Positions 8,839 through 20,812 of a stretch of 41,954 bases of DNA are shown in pieces (the first letter of the stretch is position 1; each line of letters opens with the position of its first letter). The stretch is from Azolla pinnata (Eukaryota > Streptophyta > Polypodiopsida > Salviniales > Salviniaceae). Made by a program: the position numbers and the translations under genes. The stretch covers positions 1 through 41,954 of the forward strand of contig JBBBWG010031153.1 in NCBI GenBank assembly GCA_037176905.1. Reading direction: 5' to 3'. Under the pieces are notes generated by a model, which worked only from the letters and a program-made list of their open reading frames with translations, did not search any database and was not told where the DNA came from.

Positions 8839-10172
8839 GGAACACGTTGTCTCGGAGCATGCCTCTTATTTCTACATCGTCACATGAAGGGGGAGCAAGC
8901 AAGCTAACAGGAAAGATACATATTAACGTCTTCGAAACTCCACCATGGCCCATGAAACAAAAACATACGACAACGTGGGAATGTTTCAGGATATAGTTGT
9001 CGTTCATCCATTGTCGGGCAAAGAGAAAAGATTTCACGGGAACCAGGACCACCATGCCAGGGCAAAGGAGTTAGAATGAGATAGATGGTCTTGTATAAAT
9101 TTTGCTGACAAGGAGGAAAGATGCTGAATGGAATGAATCCAAGAAATGACAGAGATTGAACAATCCTCTGACAGCTTTCTAGAACATAGATTTTGAATGA
9201 GGAGGAGAGATTCTTGATGAAAGTAATCACAGACAGGCACCTGAGAAAGTGTTGTTTCTTGAGATGAGATGAGAAAGTGTTACCTCTTTGATGGCATTTT
9301 TGCCAAAATGGATATTTCGCTTCATTTTGATCATAGAAGATGGAGATATCCTGATTCGGAATTTGATTCTTTTTCTCTTTTTGATTTGCTTCTCCTGCAT
9401 TTGTTTTACTGTTCTAATTCGACATTGCACCTTTTTTGTGATCAAGTTTCCATCATCTGAACTATGCTCTCATTGTTGCGTAAAATTGTATGCAATTTCA
9501 AGAGGAAGGTGCGCTGTCATAAGGGAATAGGCATTTCCATCTGGCAGCATATGCCATCTAGATTTTATTGTTATTTATTGGTAGCAGCATATCCATCTAC
9601 CAGTCACTGATTGTTCTTCTAAAGTCATGAGCCATGCCCATGTAGGCGTTGACTGTACCTGATGGCAGGCGTGGTTTGGCACATTTTCAGCTAGAAAGCC
9701 GAAGGAATGTTCTGAAAAAATGGTAAGAATCCACAGAATCTGCCTCGCGGTCATCATTTTTCATCATTGATCAACTGGGTTGAGGCAATGCATTTTTCTC
9801 ATGAATAGCATCTTTTTGTGTTTATCAAAAAATAAATGTTCTTCTTCGTTATAGACTCTCCAAAGCTCAAATTCTAACAGCTCAAACTAGGTTTTTGTGA
9901 ACTGTGATAGTCGTTTGGAGATTCTGATGTGATAGCTATAAAAAAAAAGAGATCTTTTGATAAAAAGACTTGTCATTTGAGCATGCAATCTAATGATTTT
10001 AATGCAGTCATTCATAAGAATAAAGTCATAAAGCTGACATGTTTTTAATCTAAAGCACATGATGGCAATTGCCTATATTGATAACATGCCACGTGAATGA
10101 AGAAATAATACCCCACTAAATATATTCATAGATATCGAAATTGTATTTACTCTGCTGTTATGTTCTTAAAAG
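8839..10172. other. Unassigned AT-rich stretch (possible intron 1)
   Basis: No coding signal that I can support on either strand. If the exon at 8722 is real, this is intron 1. The 3' end has a usable acceptor (ATGTTCTTAAAAG) at 10172. Confidence 0.4.
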
Positions 10173-13100
10173 TTCCCAAGAGCGGACCTTCAAAGAGCTT
10201 TACATGCTTGAGGATGTCGCTGTCAGTGTCAAGTTCATACATAACCTTCCGTTTTCAAAACGTCTTGAGGTATTTCAAACATTTTCTATTTCTGTGGAAA
10301 TACGAACTTTAAATGGAGAATGAAATGCGTTCACCTTAAATGGAATAACAGATCTATTTGCAATTCTACCTGGAACATTGTCATTAGTTATGTGTGATAG
10401 TAATGAAGGCATCCTACAGGTGCAGGTGCAGGGCCAGGCCATAGGCCACACTTTGGGGTTTGATACGATTCAACCTATTAGGAGCTATTAGCCAATCACT
10501 CTTTTATGCTTACAGTAATTTAATAACATCATAGATCATGTATTTTGTCTTTTTGCTACCGTCTTTTCACTGCAATGCAAGGTCTGTAGTGTGTCCTCAT
10601 AGCTGTGGGTTGATCCCTTGCCAATCAGCTATCATAAAATAAGGATACATTATAAATCAAGGGTGAGACCATATGTTTTGTTTTGGAGATGATTGACCAT
10701 ATACATACTGTAGGAAACATATAGCTCACTTCTAGGCAGAAATATTCATGAAAATCTGTACCAAAGTGAGGCAAAGAACCTGGACTTAAATAAATAATGA
10801 CTTCTGAATAGTACATAGATATAAAGTTCTTCACCTGTGTTACTGCTTAATTCAGATATACAAGCTTTTCAAATATCAGGAGGTTGAAGCAAATACTACT
10901 GGTATGGTGGAACTCTTTCAGATTTACCATTTTTCTGTACTCTTGTTGGGACACTTTTATTAAGGTCTACTCTTTCTCACTATATTAATACAGTATACAA
11001 AGTGCGGGATCTGGCAACCTGTATGTACATAATCTTTACAGGCTCTGTTAAGGTATATTATTCAGATTCACTATTGGTTATGATGCACACACACACTCTC
11101 TCTCTACATGCTAGTAGCTCCAAGGATAATTTTCTTTTGCACGTTTTGAAGGTTTCAACCCTTGGTCAGAAAGCACATGAGTTTTCTGTTTTGGGAACTG
11201 ACGACTACTTTGGAGAAGCAGCTCTTTTAACAGAGGATCGCTTAAGGCATGCATCTCTTTCAATTTTCATTCTAAAATATAAATTCATCATCTGAATTCT
11301 AGGCAAGCTGTTTTTTTATTATTTCCTTTTGGTTCTAACCATTGATTGGAGGACCATGGGTAATTATTTGAAAGTAGAAAAACTACATTTTTGAGATCAG
11401 AAGGCATGTGCATATGAGTGCGCTGACATAATGTAATCCTTGCATTAATAAGGGGTTTTCTTGAGTATTACATGGACCAGTGCATGAAACATTTTAGACA
11501 ATATGTAGCTAATTTTTTCCAGCTTGCTAGTATCATAAGGAGGTTAGCATGCAGCACTAACCATGGACATCATATTTGATACTCACTAATGTAATTAAAT
11601 AAAATATTCTGACTTATGATTTGACTAGTGGTATTTATTCCAGGAGAGAGACTGTAACTGCTAGAGAAAAGGTGTGAAAATCCGCGTCAGGTTCAATAGA
11701 ATAATTAGTACTTAATAATGCATCCAGATGATCATTAGCAATATAAAAAATGTGACAGTAGCTCTCTAAGTCAGCGTGATTCTGTGATAGAATTTGTGTA
11801 AAATGAATCATTAGATACAAGATTCTCTCCATTCAGACGAAATCTTCAATTAGGATTGGGACAAGAATTTGATGTTGACAGAACTGGCCCTTCTTACTCT
11901 TGTTACAGTAGAGAGATCTGAGTGTAATGGTAAAATATGTGGCAAGGAATAGGAGAATGTAGCTGCTGCATGAGCATGTTTGAAAAAATGCCTTCACCAC
12001 TTGATAACGTAATAATGAACATCCGTACTGTTGCATCTTTAGTTGGCTTTCTATGATCAGCACTACTTCAAATAGATGGTGGAAAATTGTATGCCACTGA
12101 GGTTGTGACTGATGTTGATAAATGCATTGTTGATCAATACTTGAAGTATGAAAGTGGAGAAATGTAACTTCAAACACAAGGGGTTCATGCAATTGAATCT
12201 GTGAAGACCAAACCTATGAGACCAATACTTTGTATCTAATGATGACAAGAAAAGCTGCCTTCAGAGAGAATGGCTAAAATCAGCTATGTTCATTGTGGCA
12301 CATAAGTTATCTCAATGTACGAATGCCTCTAGGACATCAATATCCTCATATGTAAGGTATCGTAAGGCAGGCTTGCTGGTGGACAATTTGTGCTCTGATT
12401 GGTGACTCAGTTTTCAGTAGTAATGCTGATAGTCATGTGTAAAGAAAGGCATGGTCTCTTCAGCTAGGACCCTTCATAAAAGATTCTGTGGAAGTATCAC
12501 TGACTTTGGGCTGCGCTAGAGCCCTTGGTAGTCCACCTTAAGAAGTTAATGATCTAGAGATGACTCAACCTATTTCTGCAAACCTTGAGTAGCTTTACGG
12601 TAGAAGAAAGTTCATACATTCTGGCTATGTAATTCTGCTCTGCTGTTCCCTCTCAATAATGGGTATGATCTACATGCTATCCTTCTGAAGTTGTGTCTGT
12701 ATCTCCTGGTCAGTTTTACAATGTGAGCGTCAGGATTTATGGAGTTTCACTATTGTATATGTAAGTTGGTTACAGCAGATTGCAGTTTTTCAGAAAACTT
12801 GAGGCCTGTTAAAATACATGTCATGGTGGAAAATGCTTCCTCTGCCAGAGGCAGTTATTGCTTCATAAAATGTATACCTGAGCAAATGATTTTTAATCTT
12901 TTTTGCTTAAGTTACATTAGGGCGAATAATGAGAAAATAAAGTAAGCAATTATATTTAACTTCTATCTGGCTGAGATTCATGTTCAATAGAAGTCTCATG
13001 ATGCATGAGGCAGTGTATAGTCATCATCAAGAATGTTCTACGCTCGCAGCCCAGCAGGGTAAAATGTTAATCTCTGTAATGTTTGAAGTCATTAGTATGT

Positions 13101-16100
13101 GCCAGGTTATGCCCCTGATCTTAAAAGTTCAATCCAATGTGGTAGTCATTCTGGTGGTAGATAAGAAACTGCATCCTACAGAAAAGGGAGAAGTTCATGC
13201 AATTGTTTTTGCTGATTCTCTGTATGATAGAATTCTGGCGAGACTCTCAGGCACATTTCCATTTGAAAATTTACGTGGGCTGTAACAATATAACTATCGT
13301 TGATGGAATGGGTACTAATGTTTTGTAGTGTTTTGTTTCTGTCAGTGTGAGCTTGTGGTTCTGAGTAAAGAGGATTATGATAGTATTTTAAAAGCTGAAA
13401 TTTCACAGGAAGTGAAAGATAATGTGGAAACATTGAAGGTGAAGTAGGGCTGGCCTTCATAACTTTTTTCTTAGACAAAAAGGTGGTTATAATTTGATAG
13501 TTAGATTATCCATCTTGAGCAGAAAGTAAAAGTTTTACGAGGCATCTCTGATCTTAGCATCCAGCGGCTTGCTAGACTACTAATCCCACGGAGTTTTGCT
13601 AAAAATAGAGGTAAAATCCGACTCAACAAAAAGAGCTGACAAAGTGAACTAGTTCATTTCTTTGTACATATGCTAAATTCAAATTTAAGATTGAGTTGAT
13701 ACAGTAAGCCAAATAGTAATTTTTAGTATCTTCAACAAGCTGGTTATTTCAGGTCTCTTATGTGCATATTGCATTCTTCTCATTCATTTTCCAGCATTGG
13801 GTGAAAGTTTTAATTAGCATTGTATACCTCGTCAGTAGGCTCTTCTTGAAGCCATGTTCTTTGTTCAGGAATCATATACCTGTACAGCATCTGGCTTTTA
13901 ATTGTTATGCTTTCTGTAATTTAATGCTTGCACTCTGGAATGCATGTTTGGAATCATGTTTTATTGAAACCGCTTTAAATTTCTCACTACCAAAACTTGT
14001 GTTTGGATGCAAACGTCCTTTATGGCTGGATGTTTCTATTTAATAGTGATTTCGTTCCAAGGAGATGAGGCGATGGAGATGTATTTTATGAAGTCTGGTG
14101 AATGTCGGGTATTTTATATCTACTCATTTATAACACATGTACTCAAAATCTTTTCAGAATCCTCTTTAATTTTTGTTAAATTGCACAACTCTGGATTTCT
14201 TGCTGAGGAGCCCTCTGATTAACTGTGTCAGAACAAAGCTTATTTTTTGTATATATGCAACTAAAATATCTCACCCTGTATGATTCTCAGCAATGGACTC
14301 CTTCCTTCATAAGGACCTTAAACATTCACCTATAGGGTATCCCCGGCCTTTCGCATAACAACAATGTTGATTATCATCAGAGCTTAGCTTCCTCCACCAT
14401 ATTTAGAGATGGGGAGTGTCTACTTCTCACGGATGACTGGAGAAAATATAGATCATATGATTGAGAATGTCAGAAAAATTGTGAATGGTAGATTTAATGT
14501 GCATGAAGTTGAAAGCCTTGATAACTGCATAAAAGTTGGGTTGTCTTACGAAATCCTAGTCTAGACATTGGAAAGTCCAGCAGGAGCATATAACAACCTG
14601 ATAAGTGATTTATTATTGGATATTGTCCACTAATGTCAATGCATACTCCTGCTCACCGAAGGTTGAAGTTTGGCAAGTATGACCATTTCTTCATTGTTCA
14701 AATATGTGGCTTGTGTGCATACCCCTAACTCACTTAATATGGCATGTTTTCTCTTTTACCATAGTCAACATATGACTTGTTCCTGTGGCACTTTGTACTG
14801 TTTTGAAGGCACACACTTTTGCTGCAAGGTCAAATGTTTCATTTGAAGCAATTGTCGTCTGTTCATGATGTTCTTTGTTTGTATGCAGGTCGTGATGGAA
14901 GTTCACAAAGAACCCAAATTTGCAATAAGGCCACTACCGCAAGCAGCTCTGAGTGCTCATAAGTAGGTCCTTTTCTTAGGACAATTTGGAAAGGCATTTT
15001 ATGAAATTTGCAATAGAATCCTAGTAAAAGTGTTGCATTTTTATAGTGAGGCTGTTTATCTTGAACGTCTGAATGTCTTTCAGGTTAACCCCAAAGGCGG
15101 CAAAAGGCCTGGAGTTTAGGTCGGTTGCTGCCTCTCCTGTTCAAGCTGAAATGGTTGCAGTGTACACACTGGGTGGACTCTCAAGATCCCGTTCGGTGAA
15201 TCATATCAACTTTATTTCTGGAGAAGTTGTACATCAGCCATCGAATTACGAGCATTCTGATGTTATATGCCACAATGATTATTTATGCCAAGAGGAAAGA
15301 AAGAATCTGTTTTCAACGAGCAGCTTGTCTTTTGCATGTATGGCCAGAGGAACCGGTTTGGAAACAAAGAGCAGCATTAAGAGCACCAAAAAGAGCATAA
15401 GAAGAGCTAACAGTGCAAAGAGCTCCAATCCCACTTACACTTTGAAGTCTTTTTTAAAGGACTTCCAAAAGAGAGAATCTAAGGAGGATCTTATTGCAGA
15501 TTTAGACTTTTCAGATAAACATGCATTGTCATGGAATACAGGAACTAACATGAGTGGGATGCTTAGAGGTGACATTAGTGATGGGGCAGCGTACCAATGT
15601 AAGTTTGAGAATTGGGCAAAAGGCGTGATTGCAAGAGAGAAGAAGAGACTCCATGATGACACATCTGTAAACCAATTTTCTTTTGTGCGTAACTCATGGC
15701 CAGCGGGGTCTAAAAGGTCAATCATCACAGAGGTGAAAATTTTTCTTCAGTCTGTGATAAGAAGATGTCTCCAATTTTTAATTACTTTGTTTCAATGCTG
15801 ATGTAGTTATTTAGAAATGAATCTGACTTGTGTTGCATGCAGGACACTGTTTTTCTGGATGCAGGAGCATTACACCCAGGGGATTTTTTTGGGGAGGTTA
15901 GTTTCTGATTATGATATTTCAGAAATGGAGGGATAATGCACAGGAACTTATAAACAGACCAGGAAAAGGGGAATGTTTTGTAGTTGCAACATAGAATGTT
16001 GACGTTCTTTGCAGATTTTGATATATGTACACAATCAGATAATGCATGCAAGAATAAAGTTGACATTGTTATGGTGCTGTATAAATTCTCTATAAAAAGA

Positions 16101-17071
16101 GTCATGCGCCGGTATCCCAGTGGTGGGCATCATTTGTTGCCTATCTAAGGTCATGCATATGTAGCTGGAGAAATCATGTAAATAAATGCACACACAAAAA
16201 AATACTTATAGCGTTGATGCCGTCATGCATATCTATCATGAGGGTGGCGAGATTCTGTTAAGAGGATCATACTTCTGTATACCTGCAGTTGTCCTTCATC
16301 ACTATGTAACTGTGAGAGCTTTATGTCCTTCATCACTATGTACCTGTTGTCGTAACTAATTTGTCACTCTATTCATTAGGAAGATCTGAATACCTAAAGA
16401 AATTGTTTTCTGCGAACGGTTTAGGAAATCTCATGTATTTAACTTGTACAACAGATTGGTTTGCTGCATCATTCGCGTAGGAAGGCGAGCATCTTGACAG
16501 TGACTGCAGTGGAGGTACTGGTTCTTAGCAAATGGGACTTCAATAGACAAGTTGACAAAGACATTGTTGAGTGTCTTTCTGCCAATGTAAGAGCTTCCTT
16601 TGTATTCCTCCGTAGTGTTTCAAATGTGTTGCAGTCAAATTGTAGACATTCTATACGTGGTGGAGTGTTTGTAGACATTTTCCTTCCATATTGCAAAGCT
16701 TCTCAAGTGTCATAATTTTTCCTCGTATCGGTTTTCCTTGCATGAGTTGATTCATATGTTGTTTGTGCAAGCTGTTTCAAATTTATGAGGGTTGTGTTCC
16801 TGGGGCGTCTTTATGTATATGCAGGACTACAAAAAGATCGAGGATATTTTTCAGCAATACCAAAAGACACGTCGATGGGCACAGTATAAGGTATGTAATG
16901 ATATATAATCTGTTCTGTATTTGCAGCAGATCTTACCATTTATTGTGTGCAAGGAATATGTTTCCACAGAAAAAAGTAATGCAAGAAGTTCTCGCTGCAC
17001 GTAGAGTGCGGTTTCCGAATCTTTACGAGCATCATATGGGCAGGACTATGCCTTGTACCAAAAGGGAGTGA
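10173..17071 (+). CDS. Protein with two cyclic nucleotide-binding (CNB) domains
   Basis: I reconstruct exons 10173-10269, 10856-10901, 10994-11052, 11152-11246, 11644-11671, 13346-13438, 13523-13610, 14047-14108, 14889-14962, 15084-15732, 15843-15896, 16455-16586, 16825-16890 and 16970-17071 (TGA). All junction phases agree, giving about 548 residues plus an unresolved N-terminus. CNB domain 1 carries MYIIFTGSVKV and a phosphate-binding cassette, YFGEAALLTEDRLRRRETV, ending in VVLSKEDYDSIL. CNB domain 2 starts RSFAKNRVISFQGDEAMEMY and closes with DFFGEIGLLHHSRRKASI and VLVLSKWDF. Between the strands of domain 2 sits one large exon (216 residues, Ser/Lys-rich, low conservation expected), so the domain is split. 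The tail is basic with an ARRVRFPNLYEHHMG segment. All introns are GT-AG except after 11246, where AAG is followed by GCATGC (a GC donor). CNB domains bind cAMP/cGMP and act as allosteric switches; no kinase or channel is fused. Possible role in flagellated sperm is inference. Confidence 0.8.
11672..13345. other. Large intron (1.7 kb) of the CNB gene
   Basis: Bounded by a GTGTGA donor after GAGAAAAG and a TTTCTGTCAG acceptor. AT-rich. I see no intact gene or mobile-element coding frame in it, although its length is far above the other introns of the gene, so an old insertion is possible. Confidence 0.55.
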
Positions 17072-18290
17072 GAGTATTCTTTTTCATTTTCTCTTAACGA
17101 GTTTCATTGTATAGTATGATGAATATCATGGTAAGACAACTCTCTAATATCTAAAGTAAGGTAAGCTTTTGTACACCATGCTGAGTAAGATTGCATAACA
17201 ATATGCTTGGATTCAACAAAAATAGCCATGATCAAGTGGTACTCTTGTATAGGTGACCATTATGTCTCAAGTATGCAAGTGCTTTGGGTTCGAACTGTCA
17301 AATTCTTGTGAATCATATTTGTATCAGTATTGGGTGGATACTCTATTTCTCTTTCTGAGCTGAATGGTTACATATTACACTGGGAGCCTTATTTCAACCC
17401 CATTGATGTAAAAATCCAGACATCTATCTGTACATTTTCTGGATTGTAAGCCCACACTCTCAGACTTGTACATTTCTGGGTTCCATTCCCACATCAAAGA
17501 TTTTCTGTCATGTGCTCAGGCTTCTTCTGGTAAGAATGATTCTCAGAGATGTATTTGATGGGTTAGGGCAAGCACATGTGGCTATGGAAATATCCAGTTT
17601 TTTAGCTGCAGTAGACAAATCATCCTTGATTGCAACAGGTTTTTCGCTGCAAAATAAGCTGTTTTGTTGGTGCAATAGTAGACAAATCATCCACTATTCA
17701 GTTTTTTTGCTGCAGTGGACAAATCATCCAAGATTCAATAGGTTTTTTCAGCTGCAAAAATAAGCAGTTTTTTTTGCTGCAGTGGACAAATCATCCAGGT
17801 TTTTCAGCTGCAGTGGGCAAGACAAATCATCCAATCTGTGCAAGAAGGCAATGGTCTAGAAAAGCACTGGTTCAGTGACAAGTAGTCCTTGCATGCAGAA
17901 GAGGTTTGGGTGGAATCATGAAACATGACGGCTATGGAGAAAAGACATTTCGCGCAGTTATCAGGTGGGGGGCATTTGGTTCGAGGAGCTCGGGGTGGCT
18001 TGTTCGAGTTGACTTAATCCCAAAGTGTGCAGAGCGAGTACTGAACTAGCTTATCATGATGGAAGGCATATTAGTAGTATTATGATTCGAGTATTGGCTA
18101 GGCATTTGTGCCGAGTATGATCATCGGTGTTGGGGTTTGGAATCAGGAAAGAGCCGAGTGTGGAGCCAAAACCTATGGTGGCTAAGTTTGCAAAGAAACA
18201 AGTTTGGTGAGTGCAATGGCATCGATCGATCTGTTTCGAATGATCTCGATGCTTGCATGCTATCATCCAATCAAGGAGCAGTTATATATG
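17072..18290. other. Gene-poor region downstream of the CNB gene
   Basis: 3'UTR and intergenic sequence; no supported gene on either strand. It includes the GACAAATCATCC tandem block at 17614-17833 (listed separately). The remainder is unique-looking AT-moderate sequence. Confidence 0.5.
17614..17833 (+). repeat. Tandem GACAAATCATCC repeat with alternating unit length
   Basis: GACAAATCATCC recurs at 17614, 17681, 17718, 17785 and 17821, giving spacings of 67, 37, 67 and 36 bp. Units also share TTTTTCAGCTGCA and TTTTTGCTGCAGTG. The alternation implies that a two-unit block of about 104 bp was duplicated. Confidence 0.8.
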
Positions 18291-18292
18291 GG

Positions 18293-18328
18293 TAGATTAG
18301 ATTAGATTAGATTAGATTAGATTAGATT
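18293..18328. repeat. (TAGAT)n pentanucleotide microsatellite
   Basis: About seven perfect GATTA/TAGAT pentamers. No associated gene. Confidence 0.85.
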
Positions 18329-18404
18329 GGTAGCTAGCTGGCTTTGTAGTTATATGGCAGAGGACGGCGACATTGTTGCATCAAGCCGGCAGGGGCTTTG
18401 AAGA

Positions 18405-19052
18405 CAACATCATCATCAAAAGAAGAAGAAGAAGAAGAAAGAAGATGATGATGATGATGGTTATAATGAAGAAAAAGAAGAGGAAGAATGAAGAGGATTG
18501 GAGCAAGTGGCAGCTAATATTGGGGACGATGGAAGGCAGCCCAAAGTCATGGGAGTCAGTTCAGTTAAGTTAGTTAAGTTAGTTAAGTTGGTTTGGTTAG
18601 TTTGGTTAATTTGGTTAGAAAAGGGGGAGCAGCAACACACACACACATGCATACATGCATGGCATGCATGCATGCATGCATTGATGGATGGATGGATGGA
18701 TGGATGGATGGCAGCCCAAAGTTATTGGAGTCAGTTAAGTTAGTTAAGTTAGTTAGAAATGACCCAAGTCCCAAGAAGCAACATGCACACATGCACACAT
18801 GCATGCATGCATGCCTACACACACATGAATGCATGCATACATGCGCATGCATGCATACCTGGAGACAAATCCATTTCACGAGGAGAGAATTTTGGGGCAG
18901 AAGTAGAATTTTACTCCTGCACTTGAGCGTCTCATCACTCATTCAATGCACTCTATGCATGCATGCATGTGTGTGTGCATGCATGTATGCATGTGTGTAT
19001 GCATGCATGCATGCATGTATGTGTGTGTGTATGTATGTATGTATGTATGTAG
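18405..19052. repeat. Microsatellite cluster: GAA, GAT, TTAAG, GGAT and ATGC runs
   Basis: Begins with GAA and GAT triplets (about 18418-18458). A segment GGCAGCCCAAAGT(C/T)AT followed by GGAGTCAGTT and AGTTAGTTAAGTTAGTTAAG occurs at 18534-18595 and again at 18710-18760. Between and after the copies are (GGAT)n, (AC)n and long ATGC/GCAT runs to 19052, which are perfectly self-complementary. No gene is supported; frames here are low-complexity. Confidence 0.8.
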
Positions 19053-19850
19053 CCCCAACCCCAACGCCAGAGCGTATAAGTTCGCGACCATCGACGCATT
19101 CCGACGATTGCATAGAGCCTGATACAAGCTCGCTGCTACGATGAATCGAAGCCGCTGAGAGCTCTCTGTCTCTGCGTGTGTTTTTCTAGCCAAATACGGA
19201 GATCTACACGGAACCAGAAAGCTCTGCTACGTACGTATGCAAGGTTCCGTATTCGGAGCCACGATCTCCTCCTCCTCCTCCTCCTGTGTTGTACAAATTA
19301 CGTCTTTTTCACACTCAAATGGCGGTATAACAACCACATGCTGTACTCTCTCTCTCTCTGCTCTGCTCTGCTCTGCTCTGCTCTGCTTTGCTCTGCTCTT
19401 TTTAGCTAACAGCATAAGAGGCCAGAGCAGCAGAAGCTGGGCACAGTTATTTCTTCGGACGTTCTTTTTTGTCTGTTTCCGAGACCAACCGACCTGCCTT
19501 TGTCTGCGTCACGTAGCAGCAGCAAGAGGACAAGGGCCCCAAGGCACTTGCCGGTGCTCGCAGATGCAGGAACATCAACCCTCGTAGCAAAGCCCTAAAA
19601 AAAAAAAAAGCAAAATAAAACAACAACAACCACTTGAGCAGTTGATTGGAAGCTTGTCAGCATCGATCGACAACAATGTTCTCCAGAATGCAGGGCAGAG
19701 GGAAATGGGCTGCTCATCGTTTTTGTTTAGCCCGATGTCAACGGCAGCGCCCACGTTCAGTTTGATGTGGCTACTTCATCAGTTTAATTAATCCGCGGTC
19801 GTTCGGGCGCTCGCAGCAAGTGTCATGATCCTCGATGGGGGTCCTTGTGA
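19053..19850. other. No gene seen; CTC and CTCTG microsatellites
   Basis: Contains (CTC)n at about 19266-19284 and (CTCTG)n at about 19350-19398, a short poly-A near 19600, and otherwise moderately GC-rich unique sequence. No frame on either strand shows a recognisable protein. Confidence 0.5.
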
Positions 19851-20505
19851 TCTGATCTGATCCGATCTCGTCTGAACGAACGCTGGGTTTTGATCTGATC
19901 GACAACTCTCACACTAAACCCCCCAATCCGATCCGACCGAATGCAAGATCTGATCTTGTCTACAGCCCTCGAATGGGGTCCATCTGATCCAATCCGATCA
20001 GATTGTTAGGGGTCTGATCTCACAGCTCTGAATGGGGATCGATCCGGTCTGCTCCGATCGCATGCAAGGTTTAGTCTATAGCTCGAAATGGGATGTATCT
20101 CATCTGATCCGATCCGATCCAGCGCAATAGGATTTGATCTACAACTCCGAACGGATCAAGCCGATCTGATCCGACCGGATCAAGTGCGACGTTTGATCTG
20201 TATCTCGGAATGGGATCTATCCAACCAAAATGCAAGCTTCGATCCAAAGCTCCGAATGGGATCAATCTGATGCGATCGAATGCAAGGCTCGATCCGATCC
20301 GATCCGATCCGACGTAGGGCTCGATCGAGAGCTCCGAGCGGGATCGATCCCGAGACGATCAGATGCCCATCGAAAATCGCAGGGGGATTCGATCCGCATC
20401 TCCGAACGGGGCGAATCGAACACGGCCGAATGCAGGAGGGAGGGGGTTGCGATCCGCATACGATCGGATCGCGATCGAATGCGGGAAGGTTCGGTCTGCG
20501 GGTTC
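19850..20505. repeat. GATC-rich diverged satellite, units about 45-80 bp
   Basis: Roughly ten units share the order CTC(C/G)(A/G)AATGGG, GATC(T/A)-rich core with runs of GATCCGATCC, then GAATGCAAGG and GATC again. GATC appears dozens of times. Units are too diverged for a fixed period. Several frames stay open by chance, but composition argues against coding. Confidence 0.75.
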
Positions 20506-20546
20506 CGATTCCGATTCCGATTCCGATTCCGATTCCGATTCCGAAC
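20505..20546. repeat. (TTCCGA)n hexamer run
   Basis: About seven perfect GATTCC units, directly before a tRNA-like fragment. Confidence 0.9.
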
Positions 20547-20551
20547 CGAAT

Positions 20552-20597
20552 GCGGCTGGATGAAGGAGGTCATGGGTTCGATTCCCACCCAAGCCGC
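20552..20597 (+). mobile_element. tRNA-like T-arm fragment, possible SINE remnant
   Basis: GGTTCGATTCC matches a pol III B-box, set in a 4-bp T-stem (TGGG/CCCA) around TTCGATT. A further 6-bp stem, GCGGCT at 20552-20557 with AGCCGC at 20592-20597, closes the unit. D-arm and anticodon arm are absent. This fits the 3' part of a tRNA-derived SINE rather than a functional tRNA. Confidence 0.4.
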
Positions 20598-20620
20598 AAA
20601 AGCTTCTTCTTCCTTCTACT

Positions 20621-20812
20621 TCTCTCTTTGGTTAGCTATGGTGTTTTGCTCTTTCTTCTCTCTTTGGTTAGCTATGGTGTTTTGCTCTTTCTTCTCTCTT
20701 TGGTTAGCTATGGTGTTTTGCTCTTTCTTCTCTTTCTTCTCTCTTTGGTTAGCTATGGTGTTTTGCTCTTTCTTCTCTCTTTTGTTAGCTATGGTGTTTC
20801 GCAAAGAGAGCA
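20621..20812. repeat. 36-bp tandem repeat
   Basis: Five copies of a unit beginning TCTCTCTTTGGTTAGCTATG, first at 20621, 20657 and 20693; a 14-bp pyrimidine insert separates copies three and four. Copies are nearly identical, so the array is young or being homogenised. Confidence 0.9.

Noticed and set aside
11672..13345. Retrotransposon inside the large CNB intron
   Set aside because: I looked for integrase, reverse transcriptase and LTR features and saw none that hold up; only short frames with frequent stops.
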